DNA of 64,000 nucleotides. Source: Aphanothece sacrum FPU1 (GTDB lineage Bacteria; Cyanobacteriota; Cyanobacteriia; Cyanobacteriales; Microcystaceae). The DNA is taken from contig NZ_BDQK01000001.1 of assembly GCF_003864295.1 (NCBI RefSeq), positions 480,676 through 544,675 of the forward strand, read 5' to 3'. The notes below the pieces were generated by a model. That model ran no database searches. It was not told where the DNA came from and saw only the letters and a list, made by a program, of their open reading frames with translations. The first letter of the stretch is position 1. Every line of letters starts with the position of its first letter. This document shows positions 27,163 through 35,303 of the stretch, piece by piece. The position numbers were made by a program, and so were the translations under genes.

Positions 27163-27557
27163 GTGCGATTATTTCCACATAAATAAATATTGTAATTTGT
27201 AGGGTGTGTTAGCGTAGCGTAACGCACCTAAACCGGTTAATATCAGACATAAGGTCTGTCATTAATTATTAATTTAGCCAAGAATATAGAAAGATTGAGA
27301 ATAAACTAATTGACAAAGAAATTATCAGAATACGAAGATACAATAAGTTTTCAAGTTCTGTTAATTGAAAGAAGTATTAAGCAAAAAATACAAGAAGAAT
27401 TATAAATTAATAGATATTTTTTGTTAAATCAACGCCTGAAGATAGACTAAAGTCTGATACTATAGGAACGAAGCCTCCGAAGGGAGGCTAAATTCAACCC
27501 GCGTGGGTGGGTTTTGTTTTTATAGCTTAACCCTGAGCGAGTTTAAGCTCGTTAAAA
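27163..27557. other. Intergenic region with repeats
   Basis: Holds a GTAGGGTGTGTTAGCG-type repeat (27200-27230), an inverted copy of the TAAATTAATAATTAATAACAG block seen near 18270 (27240-27290), a 29-codon frame too short to support, and a REP-like composite (27444-27552). No convincing gene. Confidence 0.5.
27444..27552. repeat. REP-like composite repeat, copy B
   Basis: AGACTAAAGTCT, then GCCTCCGAAGGGAGGC, then AACCCGCGTGGGTGGGTT, then TATAGCTTAACCCTGAGCGAG. It has the same order of small hairpins and the same tail as copy A at 18286. It ends just before the Uma2 gene stop. Confidence 0.7.
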
Positions 27558-28232
27558 CTACATTTTTTTGACAAATTCTTGATGTTCTTCTGTAGCAATT
27601 CCCTGTTGTAAAACCTCTAAAACTCTAGATAAATTTTCTGTTAATAAAGCATTAACATCTAACCATAAACCCGAATATATTTCACTTTTAATAACCCCAT
27701 TTTCATCAGGTTCTAGTTTAATATATTTACCCTCTTTTAATATAAACCAATCAAATTCATTATCATATACTCGCCAGACTAAATACTCTTGGACTTGATT
27801 ACGTCGGTAAGCTTTCATTTTATCATTTAAGTCAATAGAAACAGTACTCGCCGCAATTTCCACAATTAATTCTGGCGCACCTTCTACATAATCATCCTCA
27901 CTAATAATTGATTGTCCACCCTTTTCAATTCTTAATAAAGCATCAGGTTGAGGATCATTATCAACATCAAGTCTTACCGTAGCATTATCAGCTAATTCAA
28001 CTCCTGGTGTAGATGCTTCATAAACCCCTAACCAAGTCATAATTTGAGCATGAGGTTTGCCATGTTGTCTAAATCTTAATGCTGCTGCCATATAAACAAT
28101 TCCTTCTATTAATTCTGCTTTCTTTAAATGTGGCATTTTCTGATAACGGGTTTCAAATTCAAAGCGGGTTAATTTATCCCCATTTTCTAAAGGCGGAATT
28201 GTTAAATTAGCTTTTATTATACTCTGAGTCAT
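27558..28232 (-). CDS. Uma2 family protein (predicted PD-(D/E)XK nuclease fold)
   Basis: A 224-aa Uma2/DUF820 protein, a family greatly expanded in cyanobacteria and predicted to be a restriction-nuclease fold, mostly with unknown targets. It has RFEFETRYQKMPHLKKAELI, the catalytic-type NDPQPDALLRIEKGGQS, and GAPELIVEIAASTVSIDLND, then KMKAYRRNQVQEYLVWRVYD. GGAG lies eight bases before ATG 28232. A shortened duplicate lies directly upstream at 28268-28735, nearly identical outside a deletion. Confidence 0.88.
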   Translation of the reverse strand: MTQSIIKANLTIPPLENGDKLTRFEFETRYQKMPHLKKAELIEGIVYMAAALRFRQHGKPHAQIMTWLGVYEASTPGVELADNATVRLDVDNDPQPDALLRIEKGGQSIISEDDYVEGAPELIVEIAASTVSIDLNDKMKAYRRNQVQEYLVWRVYDNEFDWFILKEGKYIKLEPDENGVIKSEIYSGLWLDVNALLTENLSRVLEVLQQGIATEEHQEFVKKM

Positions 28233-28267
28233 GATGATTACTCCTATTAATAGCTGTATGATTTAAG

Positions 28268-28735
28268 TTAAGAATTACTCAATAAATTAACAAATTCTTG
28301 ATGTTCTTTCGTAGCAAGTCCCTGTTGTAAAACCTCTAAAACTCTAGCTAAATTTCCTATTAACAAAGCATTAATATCTAACCATAAACCCGAATATATT
28401 TCACTTTTAATAACCCCATTTTCATCAGGTTCTAGTTTAATATATTTACCTTCTCTTAATCTAAACCAATCAAATTCATTATCATATACTCGCCAGACTA
28501 AATACTCTTGGACTTGATTTCGTCGGTAAGCTTTCATTTTATCATTTAAGTCAATAGAAACCTTACTCGCAGCAATTTCTACAATTAATTCTGGCGCACC
28601 TTCTACATAATCATCCTCACTAATAATTGATTGTCCACCCTTTTCAATTCTTAATAAAGCATCAAAGCGGGTTAATTTATCCCCATTTTCTAAAGGCGGA
28701 ATTGTTAAATTAGGTTTAATTATACTCTGAGTCAT
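28268..28735 (-). CDS. Uma2 family protein with an internal deletion
   Basis: A 155-aa duplicate of the neighbouring Uma2 gene. After MTQSIIKPNLTIPPLENGDK and LTRF it jumps to DALLRIEKGGQSIISEDDYV, so 72 residues (216 bp) of the N-terminal half are missing in frame. The join has a three-base TCA microhomology. The remaining part keeps the GAPELIVEIAASKVSIDLND strand and the C-terminus. It probably lacks a full fold and is likely a degenerating copy. The start was put at the second of two ATG codons, because GGAG spacing there equals that of the full gene. Confidence 0.7.
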   Translation of the reverse strand: MTQSIIKPNLTIPPLENGDKLTRFDALLRIEKGGQSIISEDDYVEGAPELIVEIAASKVSIDLNDKMKAYRRNQVQEYLVWRVYDNEFDWFRLREGKYIKLEPDENGVIKSEIYSGLWLDINALLIGNLARVLEVLQQGLATKEHQEFVNLLSNS

Positions 28736-28792
28736 CATTATTACTCCTATTAATAACTGCTAACTGATAACTGATAACTGAAATTACCCCCT

Positions 28793-30130
28793 TCACTCTT
28801 TCCCCCAAGCTGCCATTTTTCCAGGGTTCATTAACCCATAAGGATCAACTTGTTTTTTAAAGTTTAATTGAGCAAAATCAATAATTTTACGCCCCCCATC
28901 TTCAAGAATATAAGTATGAGGGTTAGCAATACCTGCCCCTTGTTCTTCGTGATATTTTATGATCTCATTAAGTCGTTCTTCTGTGGTAAATTTTATTAAT
29001 TGTAATCCTGCTGGAATTGTCTTTCCGTTGACTTTTATAAACTCTAAATGAATCATTACTTCATCCCCAAAATAATGATAAAAGTGTTCAACTTTTTCTA
29101 ACGTAAAGTAAAAAGTTTGTAGATAAGTTAAGGTCGGATCAACACTACGAGCGTGTAACGTGGTATGATTCCAAGTAAATTCCAGTAAACTTGTCCCTTT
29201 ACTGGCTTCTTGGGCAGTTTTCAGGTAAGTTATCTCCCCTTGATACTCAGATACTAATTCATGAAAAGCATCTAAATCGTACTCTGACACCATCAACAAG
29301 GCACAATGTTTGCCTAAGGGTAAATAATCGTTTAATCCTGTCAAATAAGGGCAAATGGGGGCAGCATGAACGGTAATCAGCTTTTTAACCATACCATCAC
29401 TATCCCCTAAAGCTTGACCAAAACGGGCAGCCGTCATAAACTCATCAAAGACGACGATAATTTCAGCCCAAGGATAAGCGGGGGCTAAAGGGAGTTCTAA
29501 TTGGGTTATAATGCCATTAGTGCCGTAAGCGTGGTTAACTTTTTGCACTTCATCCCCTCGTAATTCAATGATACAGGGTTCTTCTTCTAGAGTAACGATT
29601 CGTAAAGCTTGGACGTTACCGCGATCGCGTAATTGTCCATAGGTAATTGAACCCATGCCCATACTTCCGCCACCGATAAATCCCCCAATAGTGGCAATGC
29701 GATAGGTAGAAGGGGCCATGCGTAGTTCCCAGCCAATTTCTCGCGCTTTTTTGTCAAAAGCAGCCATTTTTACCCCTGGTTCAACACAAGCTAAACCTGG
29801 TTCAATCCAAGGAATTTGGCTCATTTTCGTCGTATCTAAGATAATACCACCTTCTAGGGGGATACATTGCCCATAATTTCCGGTTCCTGCCCCTCTAACG
29901 GTCAAGGGAATCTTATAATTAAGACAGGTTTGGGCAATTTGAATGATTTCGTCTTCATTAGTGGGGCGAACAACCAAATTACCCCGTTTATCTTTGAGTT
30001 TTTCGTAAAGAATCGGGCTAAAGTGATAATAGTCTAGAGAAAGTTTAGTCAGTTGGATCGGATCTATAATTATTTCTAAATTAGAAAGATCCGCAGTGAT
30101 TTTATCCCATGGGAGTATCATAGATGTCAT
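28793..30130 (-). CDS. FAD-binding oxidoreductase (GlcD-like FAD-linked oxidase)
   Basis: A 445-aa vanillyl-alcohol-oxidase-fold flavoprotein. The FAD-binding PCMH part reads VVRPTNEDEIIQIAQTCLNY, IPLTVRGAGTGNYGQCIPLE, ACVEPGVKMAAFDKKAREI and APSTYRIATIGGFIGGGSMG. The C-terminus has PYGLMNPGKM, typical of the GlcD branch. The substrate is probably a hydroxy acid such as glycolate or lactate, but this cannot be decided. ATG 30121 (MILPWDK) is an equally good start. Divergent from the GAF photosensor gene. Confidence 0.88.
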   Translation of the reverse strand: MTSMILPWDKITADLSNLEIIIDPIQLTKLSLDYYHFSPILYEKLKDKRGNLVVRPTNEDEIIQIAQTCLNYKIPLTVRGAGTGNYGQCIPLEGGIILDTTKMSQIPWIEPGLACVEPGVKMAAFDKKAREIGWELRMAPSTYRIATIGGFIGGGSMGMGSITYGQLRDRGNVQALRIVTLEEEPCIIELRGDEVQKVNHAYGTNGIITQLELPLAPAYPWAEIIVVFDEFMTAARFGQALGDSDGMVKKLITVHAAPICPYLTGLNDYLPLGKHCALLMVSEYDLDAFHELVSEYQGEITYLKTAQEASKGTSLLEFTWNHTTLHARSVDPTLTYLQTFYFTLEKVEHFYHYFGDEVMIHLEFIKVNGKTIPAGLQLIKFTTEERLNEIIKYHEEQGAGIANPHTYILEDGGRKIIDFAQLNFKKQVDPYGLMNPGKMAAWGKE

Positions 30131-30276
30131 AAGCTCTTTAATAATGAATAATGGACAATAGACAATTAATAATTATTTAAACATCTAATTGTCAATTCCT
30201 TAGTAAATATGTAAATCTATTACTTTAGAGGAAATATTATTTTTATTATAAAACGTTTTGGAATAAATTAAGAAGT

Positions 30277-30771
30277 ATGTTTGATACAGGATTAAAACGC
30301 ATTACTGAACGATTAAGCCAAGCACTAGATCGAGATATTCTGATACAAAATACAGCTAACGCATTAAGAAATAATTTGCACGTTAATAGGGTAGTTCTCT
30401 ATTATTTTTATCGTCATTGGCAAGGACAAGTTATCTATGAAGCTATCAGTTCTCAACACTTTTCTATTTTAGGATCTATGGGGCCTGATGATTGTTTTAA
30501 TGGGGAATATGCTAAATTGTATGAAGATGGAAGACTTAGGGCAATTAATGATATTAATACTGAAGCAATAACCCCCTGTCATCGAGATTTTTTGCTAGAT
30601 TTGCAGGTTCGGGCTAATCTAGCTGCTCCTATTCTTAATTCTAAAGGATTGTGGGGATTATTGATTGCTCACCATTGTCAAAGTTCTAAGTCATGGACTG
30701 ATCTAGATATTGAGGAGATCAAAAAATCAGCAGCAATTTTAGAGAAAGCACCCGCTATTCAAAATAGTTAA
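30277..30771 (+). CDS. Stand-alone cyanobacteriochrome-type GAF domain protein, DXCF class
   Basis: A 164-aa protein that is one GAF domain and nothing else. It starts LKRITERLSQALDRDILIQN and has the bilin-GAF signature: GPDDCFNGEYAKLYEDGR, LRAINDINTEAITPCH and LQVRANLAAPIL. D71-D72-C73-F74 is the DXCF motif carrying the second Cys, and C101-H102 is the canonical chromophore-binding Cys-His. The gap of 28 residues equals that of characterised DXCF cyanobacteriochromes. A phycoviolobilin/PCB-binding violet/blue-green photoswitch is therefore predicted. It has no kinase, GGDEF or MCP output. tatC starts 38 bp downstream, so they may be co-transcribed. Confidence 0.85.
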   Translation: MFDTGLKRITERLSQALDRDILIQNTANALRNNLHVNRVVLYYFYRHWQGQVIYEAISSQHFSILGSMGPDDCFNGEYAKLYEDGRLRAINDINTEAITPCHRDFLLDLQVRANLAAPILNSKGLWGLLIAHHCQSSKSWTDLDIEEIKKSAAILEKAPAIQNS

Positions 30772-30809
30772 GTTTACAATAAATAGAAGTAAACCCTATC
30801 GGACAAATT

Positions 30810-31574
30810 ATGACAACAACAGATACCCCAAAACCTTCTCAACCGGATCAAGATACTTATCTTAATGAGATTCCTGATGAAGTCGAGATGTCTTTATTTG
30901 ATCATCTTGAAGAATTGCGAATGCGTATTTTTTATGGATTAATTGCTGTTGTTATTGGCATAATTGGCTGTTTTATTATAGTCAAACCTTTAGTAAAATG
31001 GTTACAAATTCCAGCCCAAGGGGTAAAATTTTTACAATTGGCACCAGGAGAATTCTTTTTTGTTTCTATTAAGGTCGCGGCCTATAGTGGATTATTAATA
31101 TCAAGTCCTTTTATTCTTTATCAAATTATTCAGTTTGTTTTACCTGGATTAACTCGTAAGGAACGTGGTTTATTAGGTCCCGTTGTTTTAGGTTCGAGTG
31201 TTTTATTTTTTGCAGGAATAGGGTTTGCTTATTGGGCATTAATTCCCGCAGCTTTAAACTTTTTTATTAATTATGGGGCAGATGTTGTTGAACAATCATG
31301 GTCAATTGAGCGTTATTTTGAATTTGTTTTATCATTAATGTTTTGTGTTGGAATTGCTTTTCAGATCCCAATTATTCAATTAATTTTAGGATTTTTAGGG
31401 ATTGTTTCTTCAGAAATAATGTTAAAAGGATGGCGGTTTGTTATCTTAGCATCAGTCATTTTAGGTGCAGTTTTAACCCCATCTACTGATCCTTTAACTC
31501 AGTCTCTTTTAGCAGGGGCAGTATTAGCTTTATATTTTGGAGGTATTGGTATGGTAAAAATTATTGGTAAGTAA
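30810..31574 (+). CDS. tatC: Sec-independent protein translocase TatC
   Basis: The core receptor of the twin-arginine translocase in thylakoid and plasma membranes; binds RR signal peptides of folded cargo. 254 aa with six transmembrane helices. The N-terminal [20 protein letters not shown] carries the family Glu/Arg residues. [14 protein letters not shown] and [19 protein letters not shown] are conserved. A proline-rich cyanobacterial N-terminal extension (about 1-20) precedes the core. The FutA precursor at 63171 has an RR signal and would be a possible substrate. Confidence 0.97.
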   Translation: MTTTDTPKPSQPDQDTYLNEIPDEVEMSLFDHLEELRMRIFYGLIAVVIGIIGCFIIVKPLVKWLQIPAQGVKFLQLAPGEFFFVSIKVAAYSGLLISSPFILYQIIQFVLPGLTRKERGLLGPVVLGSSVLFFAGIGFAYWALIPAALNFFINYGADVVEQSWSIERYFEFVLSLMFCVGIAFQIPIIQLILGFLGIVSSEIMLKGWRFVILASVILGAVLTPSTDPLTQSLLAGAVLALYFGGIGMVKIIGK

Positions 31575-31659
31575 ATAAATATATTAATTGTAGAACAGGC
31601 ATCTTGCCTGTTATCAATCTTTTTCAATTCTCTACCTTCAAGGAAAATGTAATTATCAA

Positions 31660-31977
31660 TTATTCATTATTAATTATCCATTCAGAACTTCTTTCTCCTA
31701 AGTCTAAAGGAATACTAACAACTTTACCTAAACGGGGACGTTCTTTCGTCATATCCACATAAGTTTTAACCTGTTCTATGGTTCCCCAAGTAGTGAGATA
31801 ATTAGCAATAGCATTAAGATGTTCATAATATTCTTGTTCAGACAGAGGAAAAGAAGCTTGTTCGAGATATTTCCACATCACTTGACAATAAACTTTACCC
31901 TTAACTTGTCGAAGTTGGATATCATAAGATCGTCCCCATTTACTCAATAATAATTCGTGTAATTCTTGTCCGGTCAT
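31660..31977 (-). CDS. DUF3067 family protein
   Basis: A 105-aa soluble protein conserved in cyanobacteria and plants. MTGQELHELLLSKWGRSYDI, then GKVYCQVMWKYLEQASFPLS and ERPRLGKVVSIPLDLGERSS are family hallmarks. I placed the start at ATG 31977, because it overlaps the upstream stop as ATGA (translational coupling) and matches the family start. The frame extends to 32016, but that part overlaps the upstream gene. Function unknown. Confidence 0.85.
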   Translation of the reverse strand: MTGQELHELLLSKWGRSYDIQLRQVKGKVYCQVMWKYLEQASFPLSEQEYYEHLNAIANYLTTWGTIEQVKTYVDMTKERPRLGKVVSIPLDLGERSSEWIINNE

Positions 31978-32294
31978 TTTTTTTGTTTCCAAATTTTGAA
32001 CATTAACCCTAAACAAGTCAAAATATAACCCGATGTGAGTAACCCATTAAAATATAATAATCTTAAGGTTAATATTTCCGAACTTTGTAACGAACCTAAC
32101 CATAATAAACTATAGGCAATGGCCCAAATAATAGTTAAACGAACTGATAAACGACTGAGAGATAATTTTTCTGAACTATCTGGACGAATATATAATGTCC
32201 ATAAAGATGGTATCCATCCCACCATAGGAATTAAATAAATAATTAATTGAATTTTTTCTAACTTTCTTTCCTTAAACCGATCATCATTATCCAT
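31974..32294 (-). CDS. Small membrane protein coupled to the DUF3067 gene
   Basis: A 106-aa protein with a charged N-terminus (MDNDDRFKERKLEKIQ) and about three hydrophobic helices (LIIYLIPMVGWIPSLWTLYI, LTIIWAIAYSLLWLGSLQSS and a third near the end). It has a basic C-terminus. It overlaps the DUF3067 gene by four bases, so the two are likely made together. I do not recognise a named family. Divergent from mobA. Confidence 0.75.
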   Translation of the reverse strand: MDNDDRFKERKLEKIQLIIYLIPMVGWIPSLWTLYIRPDSSEKLSLSRLSVRLTIIWAIAYSLLWLGSLQSSEILTLRLLYFNGLLTSGYILTCLGLMFKIWKQKK

Positions 32295-32347
32295 AATTAT
32301 TAAAAGACAATAAAAAACCCTTAAATTATCATTTATGTAGGTAAAAG

Positions 32348-32959
32348 ATGAAAACAGTCTCTAAAAATAATCTCAGTGCTATTATTTTAGCAGGAGGACA
32401 AAGTTCTCGTATGGGACGAGATAAAGCATTAATTCCCATCCAAGGAATACCGATGTTAAAACGTCTTGCTATCTTGGCTCAAGAATACACTACTGATGTT
32501 TATATTATTACCTCTTGGCCCGAACGTTATCAGTCTATCATTCCCCCAGACTGTCATCTAATACAAGAAATTTGTCCCTCTCGAAAAACTCAAGGCCCTT
32601 TAACAGCTTTTAGTCAAGCATTAACCCATATTAAAACACCTTGGATCTGGTTACTTGCTTGTGACTTACCTAACTTAACCTCCCCTGAAATCCTACCCTG
32701 GTTAACCTATTTAGAAACAGTTTCAGAAGACGCGATCGCACTTTTACCTCGTCACCCCAAAGGATGGGAACCCTTATGTGGGTTTTATCGCTATTGTTGT
32801 CTAGACTCCCTGCAACACTTTATTGATACAGGGGGACGATCATTTCAAAGCTGGTTACGACAACAGACAGTTGCAGAACTTCCTATGCGCGATCGTCAAG
32901 TTTTACTCAATTGTAATACTCCTCAAGAGTGGGAGAGCAATTTTCGTAGGTTGGGTTGA
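32348..32959 (+). CDS. mobA: Molybdenum cofactor guanylyltransferase
   Basis: Adds GMP to molybdopterin to form the MGD cofactor (used for example by nitrate reductase). 203 aa, cytosolic. It has the nucleotide-binding LSAIILAGGQSSRMGRDKAL (residues 9-28), the CDLPNLTS metal/substrate segment near 115, and GWEPLCGFYRYCC. The start has ATG after GTAAAAG. Not in an operon with other moco genes. Confidence 0.92.
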   Translation: MKTVSKNNLSAIILAGGQSSRMGRDKALIPIQGIPMLKRLAILAQEYTTDVYIITSWPERYQSIIPPDCHLIQEICPSRKTQGPLTAFSQALTHIKTPWIWLLACDLPNLTSPEILPWLTYLETVSEDAIALLPRHPKGWEPLCGFYRYCCLDSLQHFIDTGGRSFQSWLRQQTVAELPMRDRQVLLNCNTPQEWESNFRRLG

Positions 32960-33180
32960 ACCAGAGTGAAACCCAACACAGGTAAGAGAATAATCAGAGT
33001 TCGTGACTTCTATACATTGGTTTTGTTGGGTTGAGGAACGAAACCCAACCTACGTTTTGAAAGGGTGGATCACAAATATAAAATATACTTTCAGTTTTTA
33101 AAAACTTAATCAGGGTTTGCGATCGCAATTTTCGTAGGTTGGGTTTCACTATCGTTCAACCCAACACAGGGTTTTTGTTT
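32946..33180. repeat. GTAGGTTGGGTT / AACCCAACCTAC interspersed repeats
   Basis: Three palindromic units: 32947-32975, 33024-33054 and 33135-33165. Each has GTAGGTTGGGTT or AAACCCAACCTACG arms. The first starts inside the mobA 3' end, so the repeat supplies its last codons. The element can fold as a hairpin. Confidence 0.7.
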
Positions 33181-33244
33181 TTCAGACATTTATGTCAAAT
33201 TTATCCGGTATTCATAGACAAGAAGATTTTTTTGTCAAGAGCAT

Positions 33245-33273
33245 TTGACATTATTTAACATATCGGTTACAAT
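33245..33273 (+). promoter_or_regulatory. Sigma-70 type promoter for the small RNA candidate
   Basis: TTGACA (33245-33250), a 17-bp spacer, then TACAAT (33268-33273). This is an almost consensus housekeeping promoter, the best seen in the window. The expected start of transcription is near 33280, and no reading frame begins there. Confidence 0.75.
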
Positions 33274-33279
33274 TAGTTA

Positions 33280-33416
33280 CAATACAAAGAAGCAGTAAAC
33301 AAATTCTTAATTGCCAAGAAAGGTGTTTGCAAAGTAAAATCGTGTGATTTCGGTATCTCCCATTAAATGATATTGAGTTCTCCTAGATAACCTCGGTGGC
33401 GTGCCGGGGTTTTTTA
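33280..33416 (+). ncRNA. Small RNA candidate upstream of psbX
   Basis: A promoter (33245-33273) and a Rho-independent terminator (33391-33416) enclose about 137 nt without a useful reading frame. The transcript would contain TTCGGTATCTCCCATTAAAT and GAGTTCTCCTAGATAA just before the terminator stem, C/U-rich stretches that could pair with ribosome-binding sites. The size is similar to the cyanobacterial photosynthesis regulatory RNA PsrR1, but I cannot confirm homology from memory. It could also be a leader transcript attenuated before psbX. Confidence 0.5.
33391..33416 (+). terminator. Rho-independent terminator
   Basis: CCTCGG pairs with CCGGGG (one G-U) across a short GC-rich loop, followed by TTTTTT. 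It lies 107 bp before psbX and ends the small RNA candidate. Confidence 0.75.
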
Positions 33417-33522
33417 TTGATAATGGCCTAAAAATTCTTCTAACTTGCTTGACGTAACTGGTTTAAAACCCTTTAAAATAAGTAAGGAAGCTTAATCAAA
33501 ACTCGAAAAAGGTAGCAAGTAT

Positions 33523-33645
33523 ATGACACCATCTTTAGCCAATTTCTTATGGAGTCTGGTTTGGGGAACTGTAATTGTAGTTATTCCCGTTGTTGTGGGT
33601 TTGGTTTTCATTAGCCAAAACGATAAAATCAAACGTAATTTCTAA
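33523..33645 (+). CDS. psbX: Photosystem II reaction center protein PsbX
   Basis: A 40-aa single-helix subunit of photosystem II in the thylakoid, near cytochrome b559 and the QB side. The protein starts MTPSLANFLWSLVWG and has one hydrophobic helix (TVIVVIPVVVGLVFIS), then a charged tail (QNDKIKRNF). This matches the short cyanobacterial PsbX pattern. ATG 33523 is preceded by AAAAAGG. A CCCCACC/GGTGGGG hairpin follows the stop. Confidence 0.92.
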   Translation: MTPSLANFLWSLVWGTVIVVIPVVVGLVFISQNDKIKRNF

Positions 33646-33652
33646 ATTGTCT

Positions 33653-33680
33653 CCCCACCTAATCTCACGAAAGGGTGGGG
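33653..33680 (+). terminator. Hairpin after psbX
   Basis: CCCCACC (33653-33659) pairs with GGTGGGG (33674-33680). There is only a weak T run after it, so it could be an mRNA-stabilising hairpin as well as a terminator. Confidence 0.6.
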
Positions 33681-33882
33681 ATTTAAAACAGTGAACGCCT
33701 GAACGCCTGAACAGTTACCAATGATAAACACATCATTCTTTATTTAGATGCCTTGCCCTGATTCTTTACTGATAACTGTTAACTGTTAAAGGTAGGCATG
33801 GGTAAGTTAATATTTGTTATTTTATACAAAAGACATCTGTGGTCAAAACTCGCTACCATAGAAAAGAGAACGGAGAGCGATA

Positions 33883-34749
33883 ATGGTAAACTTTGGGCTG
33901 AACTCGGCCAGTATCCTTGGTATTTTTCTAGCGGTTGCGGGAGCGGGCTTATATTTCTTGCGCTCTGTACGCCCCGAATTATCGAGGGATCACGATATTT
34001 TTTTTGCGGCCGTCGGCTTATTATGCGGCTTGATTTTGCTGTTTCAGGGATGGCGACTTGATCCAATTTTACAATTTGGGCAGTTTCTTTTAACAGGGGC
34101 CGCCATCTTTTTTGCGGTGGAAACCATTAAACTACGAGGGGCCACCACAGAACAAGCACGTCGTAATTCTCCTATTGTGGATAATGAACGTCGGGTTAGT
34201 AAAACGCGAGTCTATACCGAGGCCGAACTCGATCAAATCGAACCCTATGAGGAAGAACAAGAGGAAGGTTATCGCAATAATCGTCGCTTAAGAGGCTATG
34301 AAGAACCTCGTAGTCCTCGTAGGTCTAATTATTCTCAAGAAGAACCAAGAACCTCTAAAACGCGCCGTCCTGCTGATTCTTATGGCGATACTGAACCCCC
34401 TCGTAAGCGGCCTTCTCGTCCGGGTTCTTCAAAACCTGAATCTTACGATGCTTGGGAGGAATCTTCGGATATGTGGGAAGAAAGACCAAAAACCCCTCGT
34501 CCTCGTCGTCCTCGTCCAGACAGTCAGCCCCCAGAAACCTCTCAAAGACCTCCTCGTAAGCGTCCTAGTCGTCCCTCTGGCGATCAAGAACGTTATCCGA
34601 CTCGCAGTTCCCAGAGTACACCTACAGATTACGTCGATTATCAACCTATCGATCCACCTATGGCCGATCAGGGAACTATACCCCCATCAGATGAGGATTT
34701 AAGAGGCGATCGCCCTGATGATAATAATCCCAATCGTTTCGATTATTAA
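33883..34749 (+). CDS. Ycf66 family protein with a long basic, proline-rich tail
   Basis: 288 aa. The N-terminal ~90 residues match Ycf66 (MVNFGLNSASILGIFLAVAG, then LYFLRSVRPELSRDHDIFFA, FQGWRLDPILQFGQFLLTGA), with three hydrophobic helices; conserved in cyanobacteria and some plastids. The remaining ~190 residues are disordered, rich in Arg, Pro, Ser, Glu and Asp, with repeats of the type PRKRPSRP and PRPRRPRP. The tail is probably cytoplasmic or stromal. It appears to be the first gene of a three-gene run with the two lipoproteins (gaps of 5 and 3 bp). Function unknown. Confidence 0.85.
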   Translation: MVNFGLNSASILGIFLAVAGAGLYFLRSVRPELSRDHDIFFAAVGLLCGLILLFQGWRLDPILQFGQFLLTGAAIFFAVETIKLRGATTEQARRNSPIVDNERRVSKTRVYTEAELDQIEPYEEEQEEGYRNNRRLRGYEEPRSPRRSNYSQEEPRTSKTRRPADSYGDTEPPRKRPSRPGSSKPESYDAWEESSDMWEERPKTPRPRRPRPDSQPPETSQRPPRKRPSRPSGDQERYPTRSSQSTPTDYVDYQPIDPPMADQGTIPPSDEDLRGDRPDDNNPNRFDY

Positions 34750-34754
34750 CGGTA

Positions 34755-35300
34755 TTGAAGGTGAGGGTAGGAGATTCTCGATGGTTACGGATAGGGATAG
34801 TAGGGACTCTGATAAGCTTATTATCTGCTTGTGAGAGTTTCAACCGTCCTCAAGCTCCTGCTGCCCTTAACAGTCGTTATAATGATGAACAGCCTACTTT
34901 AAGTGGGGATGGTCGCTGGTTGGCCCTGGTATCAAATCGCAATAATAATAGTCATATTTTACTATACGATTTACGGGGTAAACTTTTTGTTAATTTGCCG
35001 GGCCTCAACCAAAGTGATGTCATTGTGGAAAATCCTAGTTTGAGTCGGACGGGTCGTTATTTGGTGTATATTTCTAGTATTCAGGGACGGCCTGATATCG
35101 CTTTGTATGATCGGGCTACCCAAAGGGCCGAATTATTAACATTAGGATATCGTAGTTGGGTGAGAAATCCCCAAATTAGTCCCGATGGACGCTATGTTGT
35201 CTTTGAAACAGCAAAACGAGGACAATGGGACATCGAGGTGTTAGATAGAGGGCCTTTAATAGAGTTAGATATTCCTGATGGTACTCCAGTAAATCCTTAA
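34755..35300 (+). CDS. TolB-like (PD40) beta-propeller lipoprotein
   Basis: 181 aa. The apparent start is TTG at 34755; GTG at 34761 is an alternative. A signal sequence (LRIGIVGTLISLLSAC) ends in a lipobox, so it is a predicted lipoprotein. The rest holds TolB/WD40-like PD40 repeats: DEQPTLSGDGRWLALVSNRN, ENPSLSRTGRYLVYISSIQG and RNPQISPDGRYVVFETAKRG. With three blades it is too short for a closed propeller, so it may form oligomers or pair with the next gene's product. It lies in a tight run after the Ycf66 gene. Confidence 0.8.
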   Translation: MKVRVGDSRWLRIGIVGTLISLLSACESFNRPQAPAALNSRYNDEQPTLSGDGRWLALVSNRNNNSHILLYDLRGKLFVNLPGLNQSDVIVENPSLSRTGRYLVYISSIQGRPDIALYDRATQRAELLTLGYRSWVRNPQISPDGRYVVFETAKRGQWDIEVLDRGPLIELDIPDGTPVNP

Positions 35301-35303
35301 ACA

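Noticed and set aside
27310-27405. 29-codon + frame ending in KQKIQEEL
   Set aside because: Too short, TTG start without ribosome-binding site, and no recognisable homology.
30277-30771. Calling the GAF protein a generic GAF/phosphodiesterase-type regulator
   Set aside because: The presence of DXCF and the Cys-His motif with correct spacing points to a bilin-binding photosensor instead.
34298-34702. 134-residue + frame inside the Ycf66 gene
   Set aside because: It is a shifted reading of the Arg/Pro-rich tail. The real frame starts at 33883 with known Ycf66 helices.
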